A model generated the notes under the pieces. It was not told where the DNA came from and searched no databases. It saw only the letters and a list, made by a program, of their open reading frames with translations. A stretch of 37,140 nt of DNA from Acetobacteraceae bacterium (GTDB taxonomy: Bacteria; Pseudomonadota; Alphaproteobacteria; Acetobacterales; Acetobacteraceae): positions 1 to 37,140 of the forward strand of contig JAIXWG010000060.1 of assembly GCA_027482245.1 (NCBI GenBank), read 5' to 3'. The translations under genes and the position numbers were made by a program. Shown here one piece after another: positions 24,523 to 32,316 of this stretch (position 1 is the stretch's first letter; each line of letters begins with the position of its first letter).

Positions 24523-24900
24523 TTACTTCGTCACCTTCTTCTTGCCGGCGATCGCGACCGCCTTGCCCTTGCGGGTGCGCGCATTGGTGTGCGTGCGCTG
24601 GCCGCGGACGGGAAGCCCCTTGCGATGGCGCAGGCCGCGGTAGCAGGCCATGTCCATCAGGCGCTTCTTATTCATCGCCTCTTCACGCCGCAGGTCACCC
24701 TCGACGCGGTATTCCCGGTCGATCAGCTCGCGGATGCGGAGGATCTCGTCATCCGTCAGCTGGTTCACGCGACGGTCGTCGGGAATGCCGAGCTGATTGC
24801 AGATGACCTTGGCGTTGGAGGGGCCAATGCCAAAGATATAGCGAAGCGAGATGAGCACCCGCTTGTTGGTTGGGATGTTCACGCCGGCGATGCGCGCCAC
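24523..24900 (-). CDS. rpsM: 30S ribosomal protein S13
   Basis: A 125-residue S13 from the head of the small subunit. It has MARIAGVNIPTNKRV, the helix-hairpin-helix region IFGIGPSNAKVIC, RGLRHRKGLPVRGQRTHTN and a basic tail ending KKKVTK. It is first in the rpsM-rpsK-rpoA-rplQ block. The 283 nt upstream, to adk, hold a strong hairpin and several weaker GC-rich inverted repeats, but no confident promoter. Confidence 0.98.
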   Translation of the reverse strand: MARIAGVNIPTNKRVLISLRYIFGIGPSNAKVICNQLGIPDDRRVNQLTDDEILRIRELIDREYRVEGDLRREEAMNKKRLMDMACYRGLRHRKGLPVRGQRTHTNARTRKGKAVAIAGKKKVTK

Positions 24901-25109
24901 GGTGCCTCTCTCCTCATCGGGCCAGTGGCCCGCTTCTCAAAACGCCGGGCCCGGGGCCCGCTGGAACCAAAATCCCCACCCTGCGATGGGGGACGATCAC
25001 ACCGGGCCGGCGGGCCCGAACCAACACTTCAAACCGGACCGCCGGGGCGGTGGAGCGCGCCTGCCTGGGCGGGCGCGACCGTCTTGGTCCAAGTTTGCAA
25101 CGGCAAAGA

Positions 25110-25134
25110 GCGGCCGGGGTGAACCCCGGACCGC
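25110..25134 (-). terminator. Hairpin between adk and rpsM
   Basis: Near-perfect 11-bp arms (25110-25120 and 25123-25134, one bulge) with a 2-nt loop. On the minus strand the stem is followed by TCTTTGCCGTT. It could terminate or attenuate transcription after adk, leaving the alpha-operon genes to their own promoter. The tail is only partly U-rich, so this is tentative. Confidence 0.45.
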
Positions 25135-25183
25135 AGGCGCGGGGGATTACTCCGGCACCGCCGGGGGAGTCAAGCGCCCGCGC

Positions 25184-25834
25184 TCATCCCGCCCCAAGCA
25201 CCGCGGCGATCTGCCGCGTCACCTCGTCCATCTCCGCCATGCCATCGACCTGCCGGAGCTTCCCCTGCGCCGCGTAGTGCGGCAGCAGCGGCGCCGTCTG
25301 GCGGTGATAGGCGTCGAGACGCGCCGCCACCGTCTCCGCCTTGTCGTCGGCGCGCCGGGTGAACTCCGTGCTGCCGCAGGCGTCGCAGACACCGGCCTTG
25401 GCCGGCTGCTTGAAGCTGTCGTGGTAGCCTTCCCCGCACTTGGCGCAGGTGAAGCGGCCGGCGATGCGCTCGACCAGCGCGGCGTCGTCCACCTTCAGCT
25501 CGATCACCTGGTCCAGCGGCATGGCCTTCTCGGCCAGCATGCGGTCCAGCGACTCGGCCTGCGGCACCGTGCGCGGGAAGCCGTCCAGGATGAAGCCCTT
25601 GGCGCTGCCGGGCGCGGAGACGCGCGCCGCCAGCATCGCGGTGATGATGGCGTCCGGGACCAGGTCGCCCCGCTCCATGATCGCCTTGGCCTCGAGCCCG
25701 ATGGGCGACCCCGCCTTCACCTCCGCCCGCAGCATGTCGCCGGTCGAGATCTGGGAGATGCCGTAGCGCTCCTCAAGCCGCTTGGCCTGAGTGCCCTTCC
25801 CGGCGCCGGGAGGCCCCAGCAGGATCAGCCTCAT
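25184..25834 (-). CDS. adk: Adenylate kinase with zinc-type LID
   Basis: A 216-residue enzyme catalysing AMP + ATP to 2 ADP. P-loop GPPGAGKGTQ at 7-16; AMP-binding region DGFPRTVPQAE at 84-94. The LID domain (about 126-163) carries four Cys (C130, C133, C150, C153), the zinc-binding type that stabilises the lid. ATG 25834 overlaps the secY stop by 4 nt. Its place between secY and rpsM is usual for alphaproteobacteria. Confidence 0.97.
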   Translation of the reverse strand: MRLILLGPPGAGKGTQAKRLEERYGISQISTGDMLRAEVKAGSPIGLEAKAIMERGDLVPDAIITAMLAARVSAPGSAKGFILDGFPRTVPQAESLDRMLAEKAMPLDQVIELKVDDAALVERIAGRFTCAKCGEGYHDSFKQPAKAGVCDACGSTEFTRRADDKAETVAARLDAYHRQTAPLLPHYAAQGKLRQVDGMAEMDEVTRQIAAVLGAG

Positions 25835-27198
25835 CGTCCACGTCCCCCCGGTTGCGTGCCACGGCCACCCAGCCGGGCCTTCTTGATCAGACCCTCATAC
25901 TGGTGCGCGAAGAGGTGCGACTGCACCTGCGCCACCGTGTCCATGGTGACGGACACGATGATCAGCAGAGAGGTTCCGCCGAAGTAGAAGGGCACGCCGT
26001 AATTCGCAATGAGAAGTTCGGGCAGCAGGCACACGATGGACAGGTAGATCGCGCCCACCGCGGTCAGGCGGGTCAGCACGCGGTCGAAATACTGTGCCGT
26101 GGGCTGGCCCGGGCGGATGCCTGGGACGAAACCGCCATACTTGCGGAGGTTGTCCGCCGTCTCCTGCGGGTTGAACACGACGGCCGTGTAGAAGAAGGCG
26201 AAAAAGATGATCAGCGCCAGGTACAGCGCCATGTAGAGCGGCTGGCCATGCGCCAGCAGGTTGGTGATGTCCGTCAGGATCGAGTCGCTCGCCCGGTCCG
26301 TCTGGAAGGCCGCGAAGGTCGCGGGCAGCAGCAGGAGGGAGGAGGCGAAGATCGGCGGCATCACGCCGGCGGTGTTCAGCTTCAGCGGCAGGTGCGTGTT
26401 CTCGCCGCCGAACATCCGGTTGCCGACCTGCCGCTTCGGGTACTGCACGGGGATGCGGCGCTGGGCACGCTCCACGAAGACCACGAAGGCGATGACGGCC
26501 AGCGCCACCAGCAGGAAGAAGATGATGAAGAAGGTGGACAGGGCGCCGGTGCGGCCGAGTTCCAGCGTGCTGGCCAGCGCATGCGGCAGGTTGGCCACGA
26601 TGCCCGCGAAGATGATCAGGCTGATGCCGTTGCCGACGCCGCGCGCGGTGATCTGTTCGCCCAGCCACATCAGGAACATGGTGCCGCCGACCAGCGTGAT
26701 CACGCAGGCGATGCGGAAGAACCAGCCCGGATCATGCACGGCGGAGCCGAAGCTGCCGCGCAGCGACTCGAGGCCGACCGCGATGCCGTAGGCCTGGAAG
26801 ATCGCGATCACCAGCGTCAGGTAGCGGGTGTACTGGTTGAGCTTCTTCCGCCCCGACTCGCCTTCCTTCTTCAGCGCCTCCCATGACGGGATCGCCGCCG
26901 TCATCAGCTGCACGATGATGGAGGCCGAGATGTAGGGCATGATGTTGAGGGCGAAGATCGTCATGCGCCCCAGCGACCCTCCGGTGAACATGTCGAACAT
27001 GCCGAGGATCCCGCCGCCCATCTGCTGCAGGAGCTCGCCCATCACGGCGGCATCGATGCCGGGCACCGGCACGTAGGAGCCGATCCGGTACACCAGCAAC
27101 GCGCCCAGCGTGAACCAGAGCCGGTTCTTCAGCTCCGTCGCCTTGGCGAGCACGCCGAGGTTCAGATTGGCCGCAAGCTGTTCGGCGGCGGACGCCAT
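25831..27198 (-). CDS. secY: Protein translocase subunit SecY
   Basis: A 455-residue central channel of the Sec translocon with ten transmembrane helices. Recognisable parts are the N-terminal VYRIGSYVPVPGID, the TM2/plug region with GGSLGRMTIFALNIMPYISA, the GIRPGQPT segment and the C-terminal FGGTSLLIIV helix. ATG 27198 has a GAGGAGGGATC ribosome binding site; the frame runs to 27270 but gives no family N-terminus. The 161-nt leader forms a large hairpin just before the ribosome binding site. It overlaps adk by 4 nt. Confidence 0.97.
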   Translation of the reverse strand: MASAAEQLAANLNLGVLAKATELKNRLWFTLGALLVYRIGSYVPVPGIDAAVMGELLQQMGGGILGMFDMFTGGSLGRMTIFALNIMPYISASIIVQLMTAAIPSWEALKKEGESGRKKLNQYTRYLTLVIAIFQAYGIAVGLESLRGSFGSAVHDPGWFFRIACVITLVGGTMFLMWLGEQITARGVGNGISLIIFAGIVANLPHALASTLELGRTGALSTFFIIFFLLVALAVIAFVVFVERAQRRIPVQYPKRQVGNRMFGGENTHLPLKLNTAGVMPPIFASSLLLLPATFAAFQTDRASDSILTDITNLLAHGQPLYMALYLALIIFFAFFYTAVVFNPQETADNLRKYGGFVPGIRPGQPTAQYFDRVLTRLTAVGAIYLSIVCLLPELLIANYGVPFYFGGTSLLIIVSVTMDTVAQVQSHLFAHQYEGLIKKARLGGRGTQPGGRGR

Positions 27199-27217
27199 AC
27201 GCGATCCCTCCTCACGA

Positions 27218-27265
27218 CAACGGCGCCACCGGGGCCTGCCCTGAGGCAGACCCGGGACGCCGTTG
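27218..27265 (-). promoter_or_regulatory. Large hairpin in the secY leader
   Basis: The outer arms CAACGGCG (27218-27225) and CGCCGTTG (27258-27265) enclose inner paired arms (about 229-240 with 245-256), giving a 48-nt hairpin whose base ends just upstream of the secY ribosome binding site. No U-run follows, so control of translation or mRNA stability is more likely than termination. A second 8-bp stem lies further upstream in the same leader. Confidence 0.5.
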
Positions 27266-27359
27266 CGCAACCCCCATCAATGTGCGGCCCTGCCCCTTCG
27301 GGTTCAAGGGCCGCAAGAAGCCCGCCGCAACGCCGCAGGGCGCGCGCCGGGCCACGCAA

Positions 27360-27845
27360 TCAGCCTTCGGCCGCCGCCTCGGCGCCGAGCACGGTCACCT
27401 TGCCGCCGGCGGCCTCGACCGTGGCCACGGCCGCGGCGGAGGCACCGGAGACGGTGATCGTCACGGCGCGGGTGATCTCACCCGTGCCGAGCAGGCGCAC
27501 GCCGGCATACTTGTGCGACGAACGCACCACGCCAGCGGCCTGCAGCATCGCCTCGTCGATCATGCCTTCGGCCGGCAGGCGGCCATCGGCGATCGCCTTG
27601 TCGAGCGAACCCAGGTTCAGCGGCGCATAGACCTTGCGGAAGGGGTTCACGAAGCCCCGCTTCGGCAGGCGGCGATAGATCGGGAGCTGGCCGCCCTCGA
27701 ACCCATTCAGCCGCACGCCGGTGCGCGCCTTCTGACCCTTGACGCCACGGCCCGAGGTCTTGCCCTTGCCGGAGCCGATGCCGCGGCCGACGCGCTTGAA
27801 CTTCGGGCGGGCGCCCTCGTTGTCGCGGATCTCGTTCAGCTTCAT
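27360..27845 (-). CDS. rplO: 50S ribosomal protein L15
   Basis: A 161-residue L15. It has MKLNEIRDNEGARPKFKRV, the Gly-rich GRGIGSGKGKTSGRGVKG at 20-38 and GFEGGQLPIYRRLPKRGF at 48-66. The C-terminal half has the usual GEITRAVTITVSGAS segment and an Ala-rich end. It starts 4 nt after the rpmD stop and is followed by the 161-nt secY leader. Confidence 0.97.
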   Translation of the reverse strand: MKLNEIRDNEGARPKFKRVGRGIGSGKGKTSGRGVKGQKARTGVRLNGFEGGQLPIYRRLPKRGFVNPFRKVYAPLNLGSLDKAIADGRLPAEGMIDEAMLQAAGVVRSSHKYAGVRLLGTGEITRAVTITVSGASAAAVATVEAAGGKVTVLGAEAAAEG

Positions 27846-27849
27846 CGGA

Positions 27850-28038
27850 TCAGCCCTCCACCTTCACCAGGTGCGCGACCTTGCGGATCATCCCGCGAAC
27901 CGCGGGGGTATCCTCAAGCTCGCTCGACCGACGGATCTTGTTCAGCCCGAGCCCGATCAGCGTCTCACGCTGGCCAGGCTTGCGACCGATCGGCGACCCG
28001 GTCTGGGTCACCTTCACGGTCTTCTTCGTGTCAGACAT
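27850..28038 (-). CDS. rpmD: 50S ribosomal protein L30
   Basis: A 62-residue L30: VKVTQTGSPIGRKPGQRETL and LGLNKIRRSSELEDTPAVRGMI. The longer open frame (to 28161) is antisense-frame padding inside rpsE; ATG 28038 gives the normal length. It overlaps the end of rpsE by 8 nt. Confidence 0.96.
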   Translation of the reverse strand: MSDTKKTVKVTQTGSPIGRKPGQRETLIGLGLNKIRRSSELEDTPAVRGMIRKVAHLVKVEG

Positions 28039-28672
28039 TCGCGCCCTCCGCCGCGGCGCCTTCGGCCGCCGCGTCCTTGCGCGGGCCCAGCAGGTCGGAG
28101 ACCTTCTTGCCACGCCGCGCCGCGACCGCACGCGGGCTGGTGCACTTGCCCAGCGCCGCAAACGTCGCCTTGACCATGTTGTGCGGGTTCGTCGTGCCCG
28201 TGCACTTGGCGACGACGTCGCCCATGCCCAGCGTCTCGAACACCGCGCGCATCGGACCGCCGGCGATGATGCCGGTACCGGCCGGCGCCGCCCGCAGGAT
28301 CACGCGACCCGCGCCGAACTCACCGACCTGGTCGTGATGCAGGGTGCGACCCTCGCGCATCGGCACGCGGATCATGCCACGCTTGGCACGCTCCGTCGCC
28401 TTGCGGATCGCCTCCGGCACCTCGCGCGCCTTGCCGGCGCCCCAGCCCACGCGCCCCTTCTGGTCGCCCACGACGACCAGGGCAGCGAAGCTGAAGCGGC
28501 GACCGCCCTTCACCACCTTGGCCACGCGGTTGATGGTGACCAGCTTGTCCTTCAGCTCGTCGCCGTCCTGACGCTCCTGCCGGTTCTCGTTGTTCCGATC
28601 CCGACCCCGGCCACGACGGCGATCACCGCCCTCGCCGCCACCTTCGCCGCCGCTCCGCGGTTCCCGTGCCAT
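28031..28672 (-). CDS. rpsE: 30S ribosomal protein S5
   Basis: A 213-residue S5. The core starts near residue 40 (LKDKLVTINRVAKVVKGGRRF) and contains PAGTGIIAGGPMRAVFE. An N-terminal extension of roughly 25-30 residues over E. coli S5 is rich in Gly, Arg and Asn; the C-terminus has an added AAAEGAAAEGANV tail. Both are low-complexity additions seen in some alphaproteobacteria. It starts 11 nt after rplR and overlaps rpmD by 8 nt. Confidence 0.97.
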   Translation of the reverse strand: MAREPRSGGEGGGEGGDRRRGRGRDRNNENRQERQDGDELKDKLVTINRVAKVVKGGRRFSFAALVVVGDQKGRVGWGAGKAREVPEAIRKATERAKRGMIRVPMREGRTLHHDQVGEFGAGRVILRAAPAGTGIIAGGPMRAVFETLGMGDVVAKCTGTTNPHNMVKATFAALGKCTSPRAVAARRGKKVSDLLGPRKDAAAEGAAAEGANV

Positions 28673-28683
28673 ACCCGAACTCC

Positions 28684-29049
28684 TCAGAACGACAGGCCAC
28701 CCTCGCGGGCAGCCTCCGCGAGCGCCTTGACGCGGCCGTGGTAGATATAGGGCCCACGGTCGAACACCACCTCGGTCACGCCGGCGGCGAGCGCACGCTC
28801 GGCCACCAGCTTGCCAACCGCCGTCGCCGCGTCCTTGTCGGCGCCGGTCTTCAGTTCCTCGCGCATCGGCTTCTCGAGCGACGAGGCGGCCGCGACCGTG
28901 CGGCCGAGCTTGTCGTCGATCACCTGGGCGTAGATGTGCTTGCCGGAACGGAAGACGGACAGCCGCGGGCGGCCGCCGGACTTCTGCTTGAGCTGGTAGC
29001 GCAGCCGCGAACGGCGGCGCTCCGTCAGTGCGAGCTTCTTGTCGGCCAT
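28684..29049 (-). CDS. rplR: 50S ribosomal protein L18
   Basis: A 121-residue L18, a 5S rRNA-binding protein. The start is MADKKLALTERRRSRLRYQL; RPRLSVFRSGKHIYAQVIDD and the closing FDRGPYIYHGRVKALAEAAR are family signatures. The start overlaps the rplF stop by 1 nt. Confidence 0.97.
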   Translation of the reverse strand: MADKKLALTERRRSRLRYQLKQKSGGRPRLSVFRSGKHIYAQVIDDKLGRTVAAASSLEKPMREELKTGADKDAATAVGKLVAERALAAGVTEVVFDRGPYIYHGRVKALAEAAREGGLSF

Positions 29050-29582
29050 TACTTCTTCTTACCCTCCTTCCGGAGGATCACCTCGTCCGTGTACCGCACG
29101 CCCTTGCCCTTGTAGGGCTCGGGGCCACGATACGCGCGGATCTCCGCCGCAACCTGACCGACCTGGCGCTTATCCGCGCCCTCCACCTTGATGGAAGTCG
29201 GCTTCTCGCAGGTGATCTTGATGCCGGCCGGGATCGCGTACTTGATCTCGTGGCTGTAGCCGAGCGCCAGGACCAGGTCCTTGCCCTGCACCGCGGCACG
29301 ATAGCCGGTACCGGTGATCTCCATGTTCTTCGTGAAGCCCGTGGAGACGCCCGTCACCATGCTCTGGATCAGGCTGCGGGTCGTGCCCCACATGGTGCGG
29401 GCCCGACGGTCCTCACCACGCGGCGCCACCGCGACCGTGCCGGCGTCGATGGTCACATCGACCTCGTCCGTCAGGTCGAGCTTCAGCTCGCCATTCTTGC
29501 CCTTGGCGACCACGGTGCGGCCCTGCAGCGCCACCTGGACGCCGGCAGGAACGGGAACCGGGTATTTTCCGACGCGAGACAT
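29049..29582 (-). CDS. rplF: 50S ribosomal protein L6
   Basis: A 177-residue L6. The N-terminus MSRVGKYPVPVPAGVQV and the GTGYRAAVQGKDLVLALGYSH segment are typical; the C-terminus carries KGKGVRYTDEVILRKEGKKK. ATG 29582 with a GGAGGG ribosome binding site is preferred over the in-frame 29648 start, which overlaps rpsH. Confidence 0.97.
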   Translation of the reverse strand: MSRVGKYPVPVPAGVQVALQGRTVVAKGKNGELKLDLTDEVDVTIDAGTVAVAPRGEDRRARTMWGTTRSLIQSMVTGVSTGFTKNMEITGTGYRAAVQGKDLVLALGYSHEIKYAIPAGIKITCEKPTSIKVEGADKRQVGQVAAEIRAYRGPEPYKGKGVRYTDEVILRKEGKKK

Positions 29583-29595
29583 GCTTTCCCTCCCG

Positions 29596-29994
29596 TCAGA
29601 ACACGCGGCAGAGGACTTCGCCGCCAACATTGGCGGTGCGAGCCTCATTGTCGCTCATCACGCCCTTCGGCGTGGACAGGATGGAGATGCCGAGGCCGGA
29701 GTAGAACTTCGGCAGCTCCGCGATCTTGGAGTATACGCGGCGGCCGGGCTTCGACACGCGCGCGATCTCCTTGATGGCGGGCTCGCCCTCGGAATACTTC
29801 AGCTCGATGCTGATCACCTTCACGCCGGCACGGACCTGTTCGGTCGACCAGCCGCGGATGTAGCCTTCGCGCTTCAGGACCTCGAGCACGTTCTCACGCA
29901 GCTTGGAGGCAGGCGCCACGCAGCGGCTCTGCCGCGCGCGCTGCGCATTGCGGATGCGGGTGAGCAGGTCACCCAGCGGATCGGACAGCGACAT
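29596..29994 (-). CDS. rpsH: 30S ribosomal protein S8
   Basis: A 132-residue S8, which binds central-domain 16S rRNA. It has MSLSDPLGDLLTRIRNAQRA, IELKYSEGEPAIKEIARVSKP and the C-terminal GVMSDNEARTANVGGEVLCRV. In E. coli S8 also represses the spc operon; no such site is evident here. It starts 12 nt after rpsN. Confidence 0.97.
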   Translation of the reverse strand: MSLSDPLGDLLTRIRNAQRARQSRCVAPASKLRENVLEVLKREGYIRGWSTEQVRAGVKVISIELKYSEGEPAIKEIARVSKPGRRVYSKIAELPKFYSGLGISILSTPKGVMSDNEARTANVGGEVLCRVF

Positions 29995-30006
29995 TCGCGG
30001 CCCTCC

Positions 30007-30312
30007 TTACCAGCTCGCCTTGACCAGGCCGGGGATCTGGCCGGTGTTGGCCATCTCCCGGAGCTGGTTCCGGCAAAGCTTGAATTTGCGGTAGTTGCCG
30101 CGGGGACGACCGGTCAGCTCGCAACGCAGGCGAACACGGTTCTTCGCACCGTTGCGGGGGAGCTGCGCGAGCTTCAGGGTCGCCTCGAAGCGGTCTTCCA
30201 CCGGCAGCGTCCGGTCCATCACGATGCCCTTGAGGGCAGCGCGCTTCCCGGCGTGCAGCTTCGACAGCTTCTCACGACGCTTGTTCTTCTCGACAGACGA
30301 GGTCTTGGCCAT
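30007..30312 (-). CDS. rpsN: 30S ribosomal protein S14 (zinc-free type)
   Basis: A 101-residue S14 of the long type without the CxxC zinc ribbon. It has MAKTSSVEKNKRREKLS, NRVRLRCELTGRPRGNYRKF and a C-terminus GQIPGLVKASW. It has a GGAGGG ribosome binding site. The 65-nt gap before it holds a 9-bp hairpin. Confidence 0.97.
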   Translation of the reverse strand: MAKTSSVEKNKRREKLSKLHAGKRAALKGIVMDRTLPVEDRFEATLKLAQLPRNGAKNRVRLRCELTGRPRGNYRKFKLCRNQLREMANTGQIPGLVKASW

Positions 30313-30336
30313 GCCGTCTTAAACCCTCCGGAACCT

Positions 30337-30365
30337 GCCGGGCCCATCAACCATTGGGGCCCGGC
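30337..30365 (-). promoter_or_regulatory. Hairpin in the rplE-rpsN gap
   Basis: A perfect 9-bp stem, GCCGGGCCC (30337-30345) with its complement (30357-30365), around an 11-nt loop. It lies between the rplE stop and the rpsN ribosome binding site. There is no U-tract after the stem, so it may be an RNA-processing or translational element. Confidence 0.5.
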
Positions 30366-30377
30366 GGTTTTCCAAAA

Positions 30378-31070
30378 TCAGTTGGCGAAAGGAAGCTCGA
30401 ACGCCTTCAGCAGGGCCTTCGCTTCCTTGTCGGTCTTCGCGGTCGTCACGAACTGGATGTCCATGCCGCGGATCGTGTCCACCTTGTCGTAGTTGATCTC
30501 GGGGAACACGATCTGCTCCTTCAGGCCCATGGCGTAGTTGCCACGGCCGTCGAAGCCCCGATTACCAGGAATCCCACGGAAGTCACGCACCCGGGGGAGC
30601 GCAATCGTCACCAGACGGTCCAGAAATTCGTACATCCGGGCCTTGCGCAGCGTGACCTTGCAGCCGATCGCCTGGCCTTCGCGGATCTTGAAGCCCGCGA
30701 TGGCCTTGCGGGCCTTGGTCTTCACCGGCTTCTGGCCCGCGATCGCCATCAGGTCGGACACGGCGGCGTCGAGCTTCTTCTGGTCGCCCGCGGCCTCGCC
30801 CACGCCCATGTTGATGACGATCTTCTCGAGCTTCGGAACCTGCATCGGGTTCGCGTAGCCGAATTCGTCGGACAGGCGCTTGATCACCACCTCGTCGTAG
30901 AACTTCCGCAGGCGCGGAAGCCCTTCCGGCGACGCGGCGGCCGGGCCGGACTTGGCAACCGCCGCGGCCTGCGCCGGGGCAACGCGCTGCTCGCCCTTCG
31001 CGGGCGCGCTGGCGGCGGCCTTCTTCGCGGCGGGCTTGGAAGCCTTGCCGCCCTTCTTCGAATCGCTCAT
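30378..31070 (-). CDS. rplE: 50S ribosomal protein L5 with N-terminal extension
   Basis: A 230-residue L5. The normal L5 fold begins near residue 51 (LPRLRKFYDEVVIKRL) and includes PMQVPKLEKIVINMGVGEA and the VTTAKTDKEAKALLKAF end. The first 50 residues are an Ala/Lys/Pro extension not present in the E. coli protein (about 179 residues). ATG 31070 overlaps the rplX stop by 4 nt, which supports this early start. Confidence 0.96.
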   Translation of the reverse strand: MSDSKKGGKASKPAAKKAAASAPAKGEQRVAPAQAAAVAKSGPAAASPEGLPRLRKFYDEVVIKRLSDEFGYANPMQVPKLEKIVINMGVGEAAGDQKKLDAAVSDLMAIAGQKPVKTKARKAIAGFKIREGQAIGCKVTLRKARMYEFLDRLVTIALPRVRDFRGIPGNRGFDGRGNYAMGLKEQIVFPEINYDKVDTIRGMDIQFVTTAKTDKEAKALLKAFELPFAN

Positions 31071-31387
31071 CGGTCGATCACCTCGCCGGAGGGCTTGGCC
31101 ACGCGAACCTTGCGGCCATCCTCAAGCACCTTGAAGCCGACGCGGGCGGGCTTGTCGTTGCTCGGGTCGATCAGCGCCAGGTTGGAGAGGTCGATCGGAC
31201 CCTCCTTCTCGACGATGCCACCCGGCTTGCCCATGCCCTGCGGCTTCTGGTGCTTCTTCACCATGTTCACGCCCTGAACGAAGGCGCGGTTTTCCTCGGG
31301 CACCACGCGGATGACGTCCCCGCGCTTGCCCTTGTCGCGACCGGCCAGGACCTGGACCCGGTCGCCCTTCTTGATCTTAGCGGCCAT
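31067..31387 (-). CDS. rplX: 50S ribosomal protein L24
   Basis: A 106-residue L24. The KOW motif lies at the start (KKGDRVQVLAGRDKGKRGDV), followed by NMVKKHQKPQGMGKPGGIVE. It starts an assembly-initiator protein near the tunnel exit. It is 4 nt after rplN and overlaps rplE by 4 nt. Confidence 0.97.
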   Translation of the reverse strand: MAAKIKKGDRVQVLAGRDKGKRGDVIRVVPEENRAFVQGVNMVKKHQKPQGMGKPGGIVEKEGPIDLSNLALIDPSNDKPARVGFKVLEDGRKVRVAKPSGEVIDR

Positions 31388-31391
31388 GGCC

Positions 31392-31760
31392 TTACAGGAC
31401 CTCCGGCGCCAGCGAGATGATCTTCATGAACTTCTTGCCGCGCAATTCGCGCACGACCGGTCCGAAGATGCGGGTGCCGATCGGCTCGCCCTGCTTGTTG
31501 ATCAGCACGGCGGCGTTGTTGTCGAAGCGGATCGCGGAACCGTCGATGCGCCGCACGGGATAGGCCGTGCGGACGATGACGGCGCGATGCACCTCACCCT
31601 TCTTCACCTTGGCGCGCGGGATCGCTTCCTTGATGGAAACGACGATCACGTCGCCGACCGACGCCGTCTTCCGCTTCGAGCCACCCAGCACCTTGATGCA
31701 CTGGACGCGGCGCGCACCGGAATTGTCGGCGACGTCGAGGTTGGATTCGACCTGGATCAT
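31392..31760 (-). CDS. rplN: 50S ribosomal protein L14
   Basis: A 122-residue L14. Starts MIQVESNLDVADNSGARR, with VGDVIVVSIKEAIPRAKVKK and the end IFGPVVRELRGKKFMKI. The length is standard. It lies 15 nt after rpsQ. Confidence 0.97.
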   Translation of the reverse strand: MIQVESNLDVADNSGARRVQCIKVLGGSKRKTASVGDVIVVSIKEAIPRAKVKKGEVHRAVIVRTAYPVRRIDGSAIRFDNNAAVLINKQGEPIGTRIFGPVVRELRGKKFMKIISLAPEVL

Positions 31761-31775
31761 GTCCTGCTCCCGGCC

Positions 31776-32087
31776 TCAGACCGCGGCCGCTTGCGTCGCG
31801 GGCGTGTCGGCGACGACGGGGGCGGAGAAGCCCTCCGGACGCTCGACCGCAGCACCGTTACGCACCACGACCAGCCAGGTCTTGGTCTTGCTGATCGGGC
31901 GGCACTCCTCGATCGACACGACATCGCCTTCTTTGCACAGGTTGGCTTCGTCATGCGCGGCATACTTCTTCGAGCGCCGGATGAACTTCTTGTAGAGCGG
32001 ATGCATCACGCGACGCTCGACAAGGACGGTCACCGTCTTGTCGGTCTTGTCGCTGACCACCCGGCCCGTGAGGACGCGCCTCGGCAT
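31776..32087 (-). CDS. rpsQ: 30S ribosomal protein S17
   Basis: A 103-residue S17. The OB-fold core (about 1-75) has MPRRVLTGRVVSDKTDKTVT, VERRVMHPLYKKF and IEECRPISKTKTWLVV. A 20-25 residue Ala/Val/Pro tail extends beyond the usual end (about 84 residues in E. coli). Confidence 0.97.
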   Translation of the reverse strand: MPRRVLTGRVVSDKTDKTVTVLVERRVMHPLYKKFIRRSKKYAAHDEANLCKEGDVVSIEECRPISKTKTWLVVVRNGAAVERPEGFSAPVVADTPATQAAAV

Positions 32088-32099
32088 CGTCCGGCCCCC

Positions 32100-32315
32100 T
32101 TAAGCTTGTTTCGCCGCAGCGCGCGTGCGCTCGGCCATGATCGTCTTCACCCGCGCGATGTCGCGCCGCACCTGCTTGATGCGGCCCGTCGCCTCGAGCT
32201 GGCCGGTCGCCCGCTGGAAGCGCAGATTGAACTGCTCCTTCCGAAGGCCCACCAGCATCTCCTGCAGCTCGTCCGGGGACTTCGCCCGGACGTCCGCGAT
32301 CTTGGTCTCAGCCAT
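32100..32315 (-). CDS. rpmC: 50S ribosomal protein L29
   Basis: A 71-residue two-helix L29: KSPDELQEMLVGLRKEQFNL, then RFQRATGQLEATGRIKQVRR and a final AKTIMAERTRA-like helix. It starts 1 nt after rplP. It sits at the tunnel exit and contacts SRP and trigger factor in other bacteria. Confidence 0.96.
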   Translation of the reverse strand: MAETKIADVRAKSPDELQEMLVGLRKEQFNLRFQRATGQLEATGRIKQVRRDIARVKTIMAERTRAAAKQA

Positions 32316-32316
32316 C

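Noticed and set aside
24901..25183. Small gene or S4-type pseudoknot upstream of rpsM
   Set aside because: No frame with a ribosome binding site and plausible composition; rpsD is not in the cluster, and I could not trace a pseudoknot by eye, only separate hairpins.
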